Below, piece after piece: positions 1 through 7,730 of a stretch of DNA of 64,000 nt (its first letter is position 1; the number at the start of each line of letters is the position of its first letter). The notes beneath the pieces were generated by a model. That model was not told the DNA's origin and did no database searches. It saw only the letters and a list, made by a program, of their open reading frames with translations. This DNA comes from Oceaniovalibus guishaninsula JLT2003. GTDB lineage: Bacteria; Pseudomonadota; Alphaproteobacteria; Rhodobacterales; Rhodobacteraceae. The stretch lies in NCBI RefSeq assembly GCF_000299575.1, contig NZ_AMGO01000006.1, positions 1 through 64,000 of the forward strand, written 5' to 3'. The translations under genes were made by a program, and so were the position numbers.

Positions 1-348
1 GATAGGGCGGCTTTCGCCATCGGCCGCGTCGTTCTGGACGAGGTCGAGCTTCTGACACTGGCCACCGATCCCGCGCATCGACGGCAGGGCCAGGGCCGAC
101 GCGTTCTAAGTCGCTTTCACGCCGAGGCTGCCGCGCGCGGCGCGCGGATCGCCTTGCTGGAAGTCGCGGCGGACAATCTGGCGGCGCGGACGCTTTACTA
201 CAATGCGGGATACGTGCAGGCGGGCCGCCGGCGGGACTATTATCGTCTGCCCGACGGTTCCGCGGTCGATGCGCTGATCCTGCACCGCACCCTGCCCCAT
301 CGGATCGGCGGCCCTGACGTTATGCTAACCGGTCGGCAAACCCCTTGA
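1..348 (+). CDS. GNAT-family N-acetyltransferase (RimI-like), 5' end outside window
   Basis: The reading frame is open from base 1 to the TGA at 346-348, so only the C-terminal 115 residues are present. The translation shows the acetyl-CoA-binding signature of GNAT enzymes, LLTLATDPAHRRQGQGRRVL (R/Q-x-x-G-x-G/R type), followed by the conserved strand LLEVAADNLAARTLYYNAGY, where an Asn and the YYxxGF/Y element recur in RimI-type ribosomal-protein acetyltransferases. The end (IL..TLP) matches the usual last strand. The family transfers acetyl groups to amines; RimI acts on the N-terminus of ribosomal protein S18, but the substrate here cannot be told. The next gene starts 81 bases downstream in the same direction, so they may or may not share a transcript. 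Confidence 0.85.
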   Translation, partial: DRAAFAIGRVVLDEVELLTLATDPAHRRQGQGRRVLSRFHAEAAARGARIALLEVAADNLAARTLYYNAGYVQAGRRRDYYRLPDGSAVDALILHRTLPHRIGGPDVMLTGRQTP

Positions 349-429
349 CCCCCATCACCTGCTGCGTCCTTATTCGCAGTATAAAGAACGGGATCGAAAC
401 GGATCCCCGAAGACATCAGGGAGAGACGA

Positions 430-1431
430 ATGACCTTCATGCAGAAACTTCTGGGCGCTGCCGCCGGCGCGGCGCTGCTGGCCGGGGCCGCGCAGGCCGA
501 ACCGGGGTTGATCATCGACCTTGGCGGCAAGTTCGACAAGTCGTTCAACGAAAGCGCTTATACCGGCGCGCAGCGTTGGAAGGAAGAAACCGGCAACGAC
601 TATATGGAGACCGAGCTTCAGTCCGAAGCGCAGCGCGAACAGACGATGCGGCGCATGGCCGAACGGGGCGCCAACCCGGTTGTCGTGCTGGGCTTCGCCA
701 ACGCCTCGACGCTTGAGAAGGTCGCGCCGGACTATCCCGACACCAACTTCGTCATCGTCGATATGGTGGTCGATCAGCCCAACGTGCAGTCGGTCGTTTT
801 CTCTGAACACGAAGGCAGCTATCTGGTCGGGGTGATGGCCGCGAAAGCGTCCGAGACCGGCACGGTCAGCTTCGTCGGCGGAATGGACGTTCCGCTGATC
901 CGCAAATTCGCCTGCGGCTATGCCCAGGGCGCGAAGGACACGAATCCCGACATCAACGTCGTCGCCAACATGACCGGCACCACGCCGACCGCATGGAACG
1001 ATCCGGTGAAGGGCGGCGAACTGACGCGGGCGCAGATCAGCCAGGGGTCGGACGTGGTCTATGCGGCCGCGGGCGGCACCGGCGTCGGCGTGCTTCAGAC
1101 CGCTGCCGACGAAGGGATCCTGGCCATCGGCGTGGACAGCAACCAGAACTATCTGCATCCCGGCTCGATCCTGACCTCGATGACCAAGCAGGTCGACAAG
1201 GCCGTCTATGACGCGTTCCAGTCGGCGGCCGAAGGCAATTTCCAGACCGGGCTTCAGGTCAAGGATCTGGCATCCGAAGGCGTCGGCTATGCGATGGACG
1301 AACACAATGCCGACCTCGTGACCGAGGAGATGCAGCAGGCCGTCGACGAGGCCGCCGAGAAGATCAAGTCGGGCGAGATCGCGGTGCACGACTATACCTC
1401 CGACGACAGCTGCCCGGCCCTGTCCTTCTGA
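430..1431 (+). CDS. BMP-family ABC transporter substrate-binding protein (purine nucleoside type)
   Basis: A 333-residue periplasmic binding protein. It begins with a Sec signal peptide (about residues 1-23, ending AGAAQA before EPGLIIDLGG) without a lipobox cysteine. The start of the mature protein, LIIDLGGKFDKSFNESAY, is the typical opening of the BMP/PnrA family (basic membrane protein, Pfam Bmp), which bind purine nucleosides or related ligands. The sequence later shows VIVDMVVDQPNVQSVVFSEH and GIDSNQNYLHPGSILTS-type motifs of the same family. It heads an operon with a double ATPase, two permeases and a purine nucleoside phosphorylase, which supports nucleosides as the ligand. A GGGAGAGACGA stretch just upstream of the ATG is a good ribosome binding site. 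A strong hairpin follows the stop codon. Confidence 0.93.
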   Translation: MTFMQKLLGAAAGAALLAGAAQAEPGLIIDLGGKFDKSFNESAYTGAQRWKEETGNDYMETELQSEAQREQTMRRMAERGANPVVVLGFANASTLEKVAPDYPDTNFVIVDMVVDQPNVQSVVFSEHEGSYLVGVMAAKASETGTVSFVGGMDVPLIRKFACGYAQGAKDTNPDINVVANMTGTTPTAWNDPVKGGELTRAQISQGSDVVYAAAGGTGVGVLQTAADEGILAIGVDSNQNYLHPGSILTSMTKQVDKAVYDAFQSAAEGNFQTGLQVKDLASEGVGYAMDEHNADLVTEEMQQAVDEAAEKIKSGEIAVHDYTSDDSCPALSF

Positions 1432-1456
1432 GGATGGTCGAAACCGCAACCAGGAC

Positions 1457-1493
1457 GGCGACGCGACGCGGCCCGGCGGCCCGTCGCGTCGCC
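1457..1493 (+). promoter_or_regulatory. Intercistronic stem-loop after the binding-protein gene
   Basis: GGCGACGCGACG at 1457-1468 is the exact reverse complement of CGTCGCGTCGCC at 1482-1493, giving a 12-bp perfect stem with a 13-base loop that could itself pair GGCC with GGCC. It lies in the 81-base gap between the binding-protein stop and the ATPase start. No T-run follows, so it looks more like an RNA 3'-end stabiliser or partial terminator than a full terminator. Such structures often keep binding-protein mRNA more abundant than the transporter mRNA. Confidence 0.75.
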
Positions 1494-1512
1494 CGATACG
1501 GACGACCCGCGC

Positions 1513-3111
1513 ATGGCTGACGGTCCCGCCCCCGCGATCGAACTGCGCGGCATCTCCAAGGCGTTCGGCGCGGTGCAGGCCAACAAGGACATTTCGATCC
1601 GCGTGATGCCCGGAACGATCCACGGGATCATCGGCGAAAACGGCGCGGGCAAGTCCACGCTGATGAGCATTCTTTATGGATTTTACAGGGCCGATGCCGG
1701 TGAAATCCTGATCGCCGGTCGCAAGACGGACATTCCCGACAGCCAGGCCGCCATCCGGGCCGGGATCGGGATGGTGTTTCAGCACTTCAAGCTGGTCGAG
1801 AATTTCACCGTCCTTGAAAACATCGTCCTGGGCGCCGAGGAAGGCGTGCTGCTGAACACGTCGCTCGGCAAGGCGCGCAAGCTTCTACGCCAGCTTTCGG
1901 ATGAATACGAACTGCATGTCGATCCCGACGCGCTGATCGAGGATCTGGGCGTCGGGATGCAGCAGCGGGTCGAGATCCTCAAGGCGCTCTATCGGCAGGC
2001 CGACATCCTGATTCTGGACGAACCGACAGGCGTGCTGACCCCCGCCGAGGCCGATCACCTGTTCCGTATCCTGCGGGGGCTGAAGGACCAAGGCAAGACG
2101 GTCGTGCTGATCACTCACAAGCTGCGCGAAATCATGGAGATTACCGATACCGTCAGCGTCATGCGACGCGGCCAGATGACGGCGACCGTGCGCACGGCGG
2201 AAACCAGCCCCGAAAAGCTGGCCGAACTGATGGTCGGGCGCAAGGTTCTGCTACAGGTGGACAAGGCCCCGCCCCGTCCCGGCGAGGTCGTGCTGAAGGT
2301 CGAGAACCTTCGCATCCACGACGAGCAAGGGGTCGAACGGCTGCGCGGCGTATCCTTCGATGTGCGCGCGGGCGAGGTTCTGGGCATTGCCGGCGTGGCC
2401 GGAAACGGACAATCGGAACTGCTGGAGGTTCTGGGCGGAATGAGGCCCGCGCAGGGCGGGACCGTTCAACTGACGGGCGAGGCGCTGGATCTGACGGGCA
2501 GCCGTTCGGATGCCCGCACCAGGCGCGCGCGCGGCATCGCCCATGTGCCCGAGGATCGCCAGCGCGAAGGCCTGATCATGGACTTTCACGCTTGGGAGAA
2601 TGTGGGCTTCGGCTATCACGACGATCCGGCCTATAATCGCGGGGTGTTGATGGATAACGACGCGTTGCGCCGCGATGCCGAGGCCAAGATCGCCCGCTTC
2701 GATGTCCGCCCCGCCGATTGCTGGCAGAAGGCACGGAACTTTTCGGGCGGAAATCAGCAGAAGATCGTCGTCGCGCGCGAGATCGAGCGCGATCCGGTGC
2801 TGCTGCTGGTCGGGCAACCGACGCGCGGCGTCGATATCGGCGCGATCGAGTTCATCCATCAGCAGATCGTCGCGCTGCGGGACGCGGGGCGTGCGGTTCT
2901 TCTGGTCAGCGTCGAGCTGGACGAGATCCTTTCGCTGTCGGATCGCATCGCGGTGATGTTCGACGGGCGGATCATGGGAGAACGGTTGCCCGACACTACG
3001 GACGAGCGTGAACTGGGTCTGCTGATGGCCGGCATCACCGACACCGACCGCCCCGTCGCCACGGCCGAGGTCGAGGCGAATCTTGCCCGTTCCGGGGGAA
3101 AGGCCCGCTGA
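1513..3111 (+). CDS. ABC transporter ATP-binding protein, duplicated NBD (sugar/nucleoside type)
   Basis: A 532-residue protein with two fused ATPase domains, the form used by ribose- and nucleoside-type importers. The first half has Walker A GENGAGKS (about residues 48-55), signature LGVGMQQRVEI and Walker B ILILDEPT. The second half (from about residue 255) has the degenerate Walker A GVAGNGQSEL, signature FSGGNQQK and a Walker B ending VGQPTRGVD, where Gln replaces the catalytic Glu; this asymmetry is normal for the family. It energises import of the ligand delivered by the upstream BMP protein. The stop overlaps the next ATG by one base (TGATG), so translation is probably coupled. Confidence 0.95.
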   Translation: MADGPAPAIELRGISKAFGAVQANKDISIRVMPGTIHGIIGENGAGKSTLMSILYGFYRADAGEILIAGRKTDIPDSQAAIRAGIGMVFQHFKLVENFTVLENIVLGAEEGVLLNTSLGKARKLLRQLSDEYELHVDPDALIEDLGVGMQQRVEILKALYRQADILILDEPTGVLTPAEADHLFRILRGLKDQGKTVVLITHKLREIMEITDTVSVMRRGQMTATVRTAETSPEKLAELMVGRKVLLQVDKAPPRPGEVVLKVENLRIHDEQGVERLRGVSFDVRAGEVLGIAGVAGNGQSELLEVLGGMRPAQGGTVQLTGEALDLTGSRSDARTRRARGIAHVPEDRQREGLIMDFHAWENVGFGYHDDPAYNRGVLMDNDALRRDAEAKIARFDVRPADCWQKARNFSGGNQQKIVVAREIERDPVLLLVGQPTRGVDIGAIEFIHQQIVALRDAGRAVLLVSVELDEILSLSDRIAVMFDGRIMGERLPDTTDERELGLLMAGITDTDRPVATAEVEANLARSGGKAR

Positions 3112-4217
3112 TGGACAAGTTGCCGCGTTGGGCCGATGTCGCGCTGATCCCGGTCGTCAACCTGGTTCTGGCGCTGATCGTCTCGGGTATCGTCGTGACG
3201 CTGATCGGCGAAAATCCCTTCGACGCCATGATGATCATGGTCAACGGCGCGGTCGGCAGCACCTATGGCTGGGGCTACACGCTGTTCTACGCCACGAATT
3301 TCGTCTTTACCGGGCTGGCCGTCGCGGTGGCGTTCCATGCGCGCCTTTTCAATATCGGCGGCGAAGGACAGGCGCAGTTGGGCTCGCTGGGCGTGGCGCT
3401 GGTCTGCCTTTATATCCCCTGGCCGCACTGGACGCTGGCCCTGCCCGGCGCCATCGTCGGCGGCGCGCTGTTCGGCGCGGCCTGGGCGGCGATCCCCGCC
3501 TATCTTCAGGCGCGGCGCGGCAGCCATATCGTCATCACGACGATCATGTTCAACTTCATCGCGTCGGCCCTGCTGGTCTATCTTCTGATAACGTCTTTGA
3601 AAGCGCCCGGAATGGCACCCGAGACCGCGCGCTTTCCCGAGGCGACCTATCTGCCGACCGCGCAGGATTTCTTTGCCGCCATCGGCATCCCGTTCGCGCG
3701 CACGCCGCTCAACGTCAGCTTCATCGTCGCACTGATCGCCTGCTGGCTGGTCTGGCTGCTGATGTGGCGGATGCGTCTGGGATACGAGATCCGCGCTTTC
3801 GGGCATAGCGAGCCTGCGGCGATCTATGCCGGGATCTCGCCCTTTCGCATAACGATGGTGGCGATGCTGATCTCGGGTGCGTTGGCGGGGCTGATGGGGA
3901 TCAATGCGGTCATGGGTGAACAGCAGCGCCTTTTGCAGGATAACGTCCTTGGCGCGGGTTTCGTCGGCATCGCCGTCGCCCTGATGGGACGCTCGCATCC
4001 TGTCGGCGTCCTGCTGGCCGCCATTCTGTTCGGCGCGCTTTATCAGGGCGGTGCCGAGTTGGAATTCGAGACGAGCGTGCCGCGCGAGATGGTCGTCGTC
4101 ATCCAGGCGCTGGTGATCCTGTTTACCGGGGCACTGGACGGGATGGTGCGCGGGCCACTGGAAAAGGCGTTCCTGCGATACCGGAAACAGCCCAAGCCCG
4201 GCGTAGCGGCGGAGTAG
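3111..4217 (+). CDS. ABC transporter permease (BPD_transp_2, nucleoside type) 1
   Basis: A 368-residue inner-membrane permease with about ten hydrophobic segments. It contains features of the branched-chain/ribose/nucleoside permease family (BPD_transp_2): FNIGGEGQAQLGSLG near residue 80 and the EAA-like loop region SEPAAIYAGISPFR, then GAGFVGIAVALMGRSHPVG. Permeases of BMP-type nucleoside importers carry this FNIGGEGQ motif. It pairs with the permease encoded four bases downstream to form the heterodimeric channel; the fused ATPase is directly upstream. The start codon overlaps the ATPase stop. Confidence 0.93.
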   Translation: MDKLPRWADVALIPVVNLVLALIVSGIVVTLIGENPFDAMMIMVNGAVGSTYGWGYTLFYATNFVFTGLAVAVAFHARLFNIGGEGQAQLGSLGVALVCLYIPWPHWTLALPGAIVGGALFGAAWAAIPAYLQARRGSHIVITTIMFNFIASALLVYLLITSLKAPGMAPETARFPEATYLPTAQDFFAAIGIPFARTPLNVSFIVALIACWLVWLLMWRMRLGYEIRAFGHSEPAAIYAGISPFRITMVAMLISGALAGLMGINAVMGEQQRLLQDNVLGAGFVGIAVALMGRSHPVGVLLAAILFGALYQGGAELEFETSVPREMVVVIQALVILFTGALDGMVRGPLEKAFLRYRKQPKPGVAAE

Positions 4218-4220
4218 CGG

Positions 4221-5186
4221 ATGGACTTTCTGACGGTCGTGCAGATCCTTGACAGCACCGTGCGGCTGGCCACGCCGCTGCTGCTGGCCTGCCTTGCGGG
4301 ACTGTTCAGCGAACGTGCCGGCGTCGTCGACATCGGGCTCGAGGGCAAGATGCTGATCGCCGCCTTCTTCAGCGCGGCGGTGGCCTACAGCACCGGATCG
4401 GTGTGGCTGGGCCTGCTGGCCGGCGTCGCCGCGTCGATGGTTTTCGGGGTGATTCACGGATTGGCGTCGATCACGTTTCGCGGCGATCAGCTTATTTCCG
4501 GCGTAGCGCTGAACTTTCTCGCCTCGGGGATGACGGTGCTGATCGCGCAGGACTGGTTCGCGCAGGGCGGCCGGACGCCCGCGCTGGACGGGGCGGCGCG
4601 GTTTTCCTCGATCGATCTGCCCGGCGCCGGCGCGCTGCGCGACGTTCCCTTCATCGGACCGATCTACGACGATCTGATCAGCGGGCACACGATTCTCGTC
4701 TATGTCGCGGTGCTGATGGTGCCCCTGTCGTGGTATGTGCTGTTTCGCACCCGCTTCGGCCTGCGGCTGCGGGCCGTTGGCGAAAATCCCGGCGCTGTCG
4801 ATACCGCCGGCATCAGCGTCGTGCGGCTGCGCTATTCGGCGGTGCTGATCTGCGGCTTTCTATGCGGTCTGGCGGGTGCCTATCTGGCGACCGGGCTGGC
4901 TGCGGGGTTCGTCAAGGACATGACGGCGGGGCGCGGGTATATAGCGCTGGCCGCGTTGATCTTCGCCAAGTGGCGGCCCTGGTATGCGCTTGGGGCGTGC
5001 CTGCTGTTCGGTCTGCTGGAATCCATCGGTAACAGGTATCAGTCGCTCGACCTGCTGGGCCTGCAAATCCCGTCGCAATTCATGCAGGCCCTGCCCTATA
5101 TCCTGACCGTGGTGATCCTGGCGGGCTTCGTCGGCAAGGCCACGCCGCCCCGCGCCGGCGGAACCCCGTATGTGAAGGAAAAGTGA
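4221..5186 (+). CDS. ABC transporter permease (BPD_transp_2, nucleoside type) 2
   Basis: A 321-residue permease, the shorter partner of the channel. It starts MDFLTVVQILDSTVRLATPLL and soon shows LFSERAGVVDIGLEGKML, the motif equivalent to FNIGGEGQ in the first permease and typical for the second permease of nucleoside importers. The later region GENPGAVDTAGISVVRLRY matches the family's cytoplasmic coupling loop. It starts three bases after the stop of permease 1 and its own stop overlaps the ATG of the phosphorylase gene (ATGA), so all five genes from the binding protein on appear to be one operon. Confidence 0.93.
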   Translation: MDFLTVVQILDSTVRLATPLLLACLAGLFSERAGVVDIGLEGKMLIAAFFSAAVAYSTGSVWLGLLAGVAASMVFGVIHGLASITFRGDQLISGVALNFLASGMTVLIAQDWFAQGGRTPALDGAARFSSIDLPGAGALRDVPFIGPIYDDLISGHTILVYVAVLMVPLSWYVLFRTRFGLRLRAVGENPGAVDTAGISVVRLRYSAVLICGFLCGLAGAYLATGLAAGFVKDMTAGRGYIALAALIFAKWRPWYALGACLLFGLLESIGNRYQSLDLLGLQIPSQFMQALPYILTVVILAGFVGKATPPRAGGTPYVKEK

Positions 5187-5989
5187 TGTCCCGCGAAGCC
5201 GACGATCTGGCCCGGTTCATCCGCGACCGGGCGGGCGATGCCCCGGTGGCGCTGGGTCTGATTCTGGGGTCCGGTCTGGGCCATCTGGCGGACGCGGCCG
5301 ACGGGATCGCCATAGATTACGACCAGTTGCCGGGCTTTCCCCATGCCGGAGTTTCCGGTCACAACCCAAAGCTGGTGGTGGGCGATCTGGAAGGCGTCCG
5401 CGTCGCGGTTTTCGGCGGTCGGGCGCATTATTATGAAAAGGGCCGCGCCGATGCCATGCGACTGCCGCTTGAGGTGCTGCGCGCCTTGGGCGGCGAGGCG
5501 CTGATCGCGACCAATGCCGCCGGATCGCTGGATCCCGCGATGCCGACCGGCAGCGTGATGCTGCTGTCCGACCACATCAATTTCAGCGGCCTGAACCCCC
5601 TGATCGGCGAGCCGACGGATGCGCGGTTCGTCCCGATGACCGACGCGCACGATCCACGGATGCGCGGCGATCTTCGGGCTGCCGCGGAACGCACCGGAAC
5701 CGATCTGCGCGAGGGCGTCTATGCGTGGTATTCCGGCCCCTCCTTCGAAACACCCGCCGAGATCCGGGCGCTGCGGCTGTTGGGGGCCGATGCCGTGGGG
5801 ATGTCCACGGTGCCCGAGGTGATCCTGGGGCGCTTTCTGGGCCTGCGCTGCGCCGCCATCTCCGCGATCACCAACATGGCGGCGGGGCTGAGCGCCGAGG
5901 CGATCGGCCACGAACACACCAAGGCGATGGCGCCTCTCGGTGCCGCCAAGTTGGAGCGGATCCTGCGGGACTATCTGGCCCACCGCTAG
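5183..5989 (+). CDS. Purine nucleoside phosphorylase (trimeric, hypoxanthine/guanine/xanthine type)
   Basis: This 268-residue enzyme cleaves purine nucleosides with phosphate to the free base and (deoxy)ribose-1-phosphate in the cytoplasm. Family motifs of the trimeric PNP/MTAP class are seen: phosphate loop LILGSGLGHLA (about residues 26-36), GRAHYYE with the active-site His, TNAAGSLDP, YAWYSGPSFETPAEIR with the base-contacting Glu, GADAVGMSTVPEVI, and ITNMAAG, where the Asn reads 6-oxopurines. The ITNxAAG form resembles bacterial xanthosine/inosine phosphorylases. The gene overlaps the upstream permease by four bases, so import and phosphorolysis of the nucleoside are encoded together. Exact base preference is not resolved. 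Confidence 0.92.
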   Translation: MMSREADDLARFIRDRAGDAPVALGLILGSGLGHLADAADGIAIDYDQLPGFPHAGVSGHNPKLVVGDLEGVRVAVFGGRAHYYEKGRADAMRLPLEVLRALGGEALIATNAAGSLDPAMPTGSVMLLSDHINFSGLNPLIGEPTDARFVPMTDAHDPRMRGDLRAAAERTGTDLREGVYAWYSGPSFETPAEIRALRLLGADAVGMSTVPEVILGRFLGLRCAAISAITNMAAGLSAEAIGHEHTKAMAPLGAAKLERILRDYLAHR

Positions 5990-6057
5990 ATCGCGGCCGA
6001 GGCTGGCCATTATCCTGCGGTGGTGTTTCAGTCGTCGCAGACGAGGGCGGACGCGGC

Positions 6058-6969
6058 ATGCAGATTTACCTTCCCATTGCCGAAATATCGGTCAACGCGT
6101 TTCTGCTGCTCGGGCTGGGCGGAATGGTCGGCATCCTGTCGGGCATGTTCGGCGTCGGCGGCGGGTTTCTGATCACGCCGCTGCTGTTCTTCGTCGGCAT
6201 CCCGCCCGCGGTCGCTGTCGCCACCTCGGCCAACCAGATCGTCGCCTCGTCGGTATCGGGGGTTCTGGCGCATTTCAGACGGCGGACGGTCGATCTGCGG
6301 ATGGGGCTTGTGCTGCTTGCGGGCGGGCTGGTCGGGTCGGCCGCAGGTGTGCAGATTTTCAACGTCCTTCGACAAATGGGCCAGGTCGATCTGATGGTCC
6401 GGCTTTGCTACGTCGTCTTCCTGGGGGCGATCGGGGCGCTGATGTTCGTCGAATCGCTGAATGCGATCCGCAAGACGCGCAAGGGTGCGCCCCCAGTCCG
6501 GCGGCGGCACAACTGGATCCATGCGCTGCCGCTGAAGATCAAGTTCCGCACGTCGGGGCTTTACATCTCGGTGATCCCGCCCTTGCTGGTGGGGGCACTG
6601 GTCGGGCTGTTGGCCGCGATCATGGGCGTTGGCGGCGGGTTCATCATGGTGCCGGCGATGATCTATCTTCTGGGGGTGCCGACCAAGGTGGTCATCGGCA
6701 CGTCGCTGTTCCAGATCATCTTCGTCACGGCCTTCACGACGCTGCTTCATGCGACGACGAACTATACGGTCGATATGCTTCTGGCCCTGCTTTTATTGAT
6801 CGGCGGCGTAATCGGCGCGCAGATCGGCACGCAGATCGGCCTGCGTATGAAGGCCGAACAATTGCGAATCCTTCTGGCGCTTCTCGTCCTGGCAGTCTGC
6901 GGCAAGCTGGCGCTCGACCTCTTTCTGCGGCCCGCGGATCTCTACAGCATCGGGGCGGATCTGGCATGA
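6058..6969 (+). CDS. TSUP-family permease (sulfite exporter TauE/SafE type)
   Basis: A 303-residue membrane protein with the internal duplication of the TauE/SafE (TSUP) family. The repeated motif is visible as GMFGVGGGFLITPLL (about residues 30-44) and IMGVGGGFIMVPAMI (about 192-206), each followed by a TSxxQ element (ATSANQIVASS and GTSLFQIIFVT). The two halves are joined by a basic cytoplasmic linker around RKTRKGAPPVRRRHN. Members export or import sulfur oxyanions or organic anions; the substrate is unknown here. The ATG at 6058 puts residue 1 at MQIYLPIAEISVN, matching related proteins. Its stop overlaps the start of the next gene (ATGA), and TSUP-TIGR02186 pairs are common in this order of bacteria. 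Confidence 0.9.
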   Translation: MQIYLPIAEISVNAFLLLGLGGMVGILSGMFGVGGGFLITPLLFFVGIPPAVAVATSANQIVASSVSGVLAHFRRRTVDLRMGLVLLAGGLVGSAAGVQIFNVLRQMGQVDLMVRLCYVVFLGAIGALMFVESLNAIRKTRKGAPPVRRRHNWIHALPLKIKFRTSGLYISVIPPLLVGALVGLLAAIMGVGGGFIMVPAMIYLLGVPTKVVIGTSLFQIIFVTAFTTLLHATTNYTVDMLLALLLLIGGVIGAQIGTQIGLRMKAEQLRILLALLVLAVCGKLALDLFLRPADLYSIGADLA

Positions 6970-7730
6970 GGCTGCTGGCGGTTCTGGCCCTGCTGTCCTG
7001 CGCCGCGCCGCATGACGCCTTGGCCGAGGATGTGATCGCAGGTCTGAACCAGACGCGCATCTCGATCTCGGCTGATTTCGACGGATCCGAACTGCTGATC
7101 TTCGGCGCGATCAAGCGCGAGGCGCCGCTGGATCGAAGTGAGCGGCCAGAGATCATCGTCACCGTCGAAGGGCCGTCCGAACGGCTGGCGATTCACAAGA
7201 AAGCGCGGATCGCCGGCATCTGGGTCAACGCGGAAACGGTCGAGATCGACGCCGCCCCCAGCTTCTATTCCGTCAGCACTTCGGCGCCTCTGGACCGGAT
7301 CCTGCGGCAGACCGACGACATGCGGCATGCGATCACCCTGGCCCGCGCGATTCGGCAGGTCGGCGCCCCGGCCGAAGTCGCCAGCCCCGAGGATTTCAGC
7401 CAGGCCCTGATCCGTCTGCGCGCGGGTCAGAACCTCTATCAGACCAATATCGGCGACGTGCGCCTGCGCGAGGCGACGCTGTTCGACACGGCCGTCGCGT
7501 TGCCGGCCAATCTGGTCGAAGGCGTCTATACGGCACGCATCTTCCTGACACGCGGCGGCCGTGTCGTATCGACCTATTCGACGGCCATCGAGGTCGAGAA
7601 GGTGGGCCTCGAACGGTTTCTCTACAACCTCGCCCATCGGCAGGCGCTGATCTATGGCCTGCTGTCGCTGGCCATCGCCATCGCCGCCGGATGGGGGGCG
7701 TCAGCCGTGTTCCGCTACGTCAGGGGCTGA
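6966..7730 (+). CDS. TIGR02186-family membrane-anchored protein
   Basis: A 254-residue protein with an N-terminal signal peptide (about 1-21, cleaving near ALAEDVIAGL) and one C-terminal transmembrane helix (about 228-248, LIYGLLSLAIAIAAGWGASA). The periplasmic region contains IFGAIKRE, GIWVNAETVEI and FLTRGGRVVSTYSTAIEVEK, characteristic of TIGR02186 (putative alphaproteobacterial transmembrane protein). Function is unknown; the conserved pairing with a TauE/SafE permease, with which it overlaps by four bases, suggests an accessory of that transporter. Its last 16 bases overlap the end of the convergent helicase gene. Confidence 0.88.
   Translation: MRLLAVLALLSCAAPHDALAEDVIAGLNQTRISISADFDGSELLIFGAIKREAPLDRSERPEIIVTVEGPSERLAIHKKARIAGIWVNAETVEIDAAPSFYSVSTSAPLDRILRQTDDMRHAITLARAIRQVGAPAEVASPEDFSQALIRLRAGQNLYQTNIGDVRLREATLFDTAVALPANLVEGVYTARIFLTRGGRVVSTYSTAIEVEKVGLERFLYNLAHRQALIYGLLSLAIAIAAGWGASAVFRYVRG

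Noticed and set aside
345-429. Promoter or purine riboswitch before the nucleoside importer operon
   Set aside because: TTGACC at 345-350 has no acceptable -10 box at 16-18 bases, and the 81-base gap is too short and lacks the purine aptamer core.
2859-4688. 609-codon open frame on the minus strand
   Set aside because: Antisense to the ABC permeases and part of the ATPase gene; composition is Arg/Gln/Asp-rich as in high-GC shadow frames, with no family motif.
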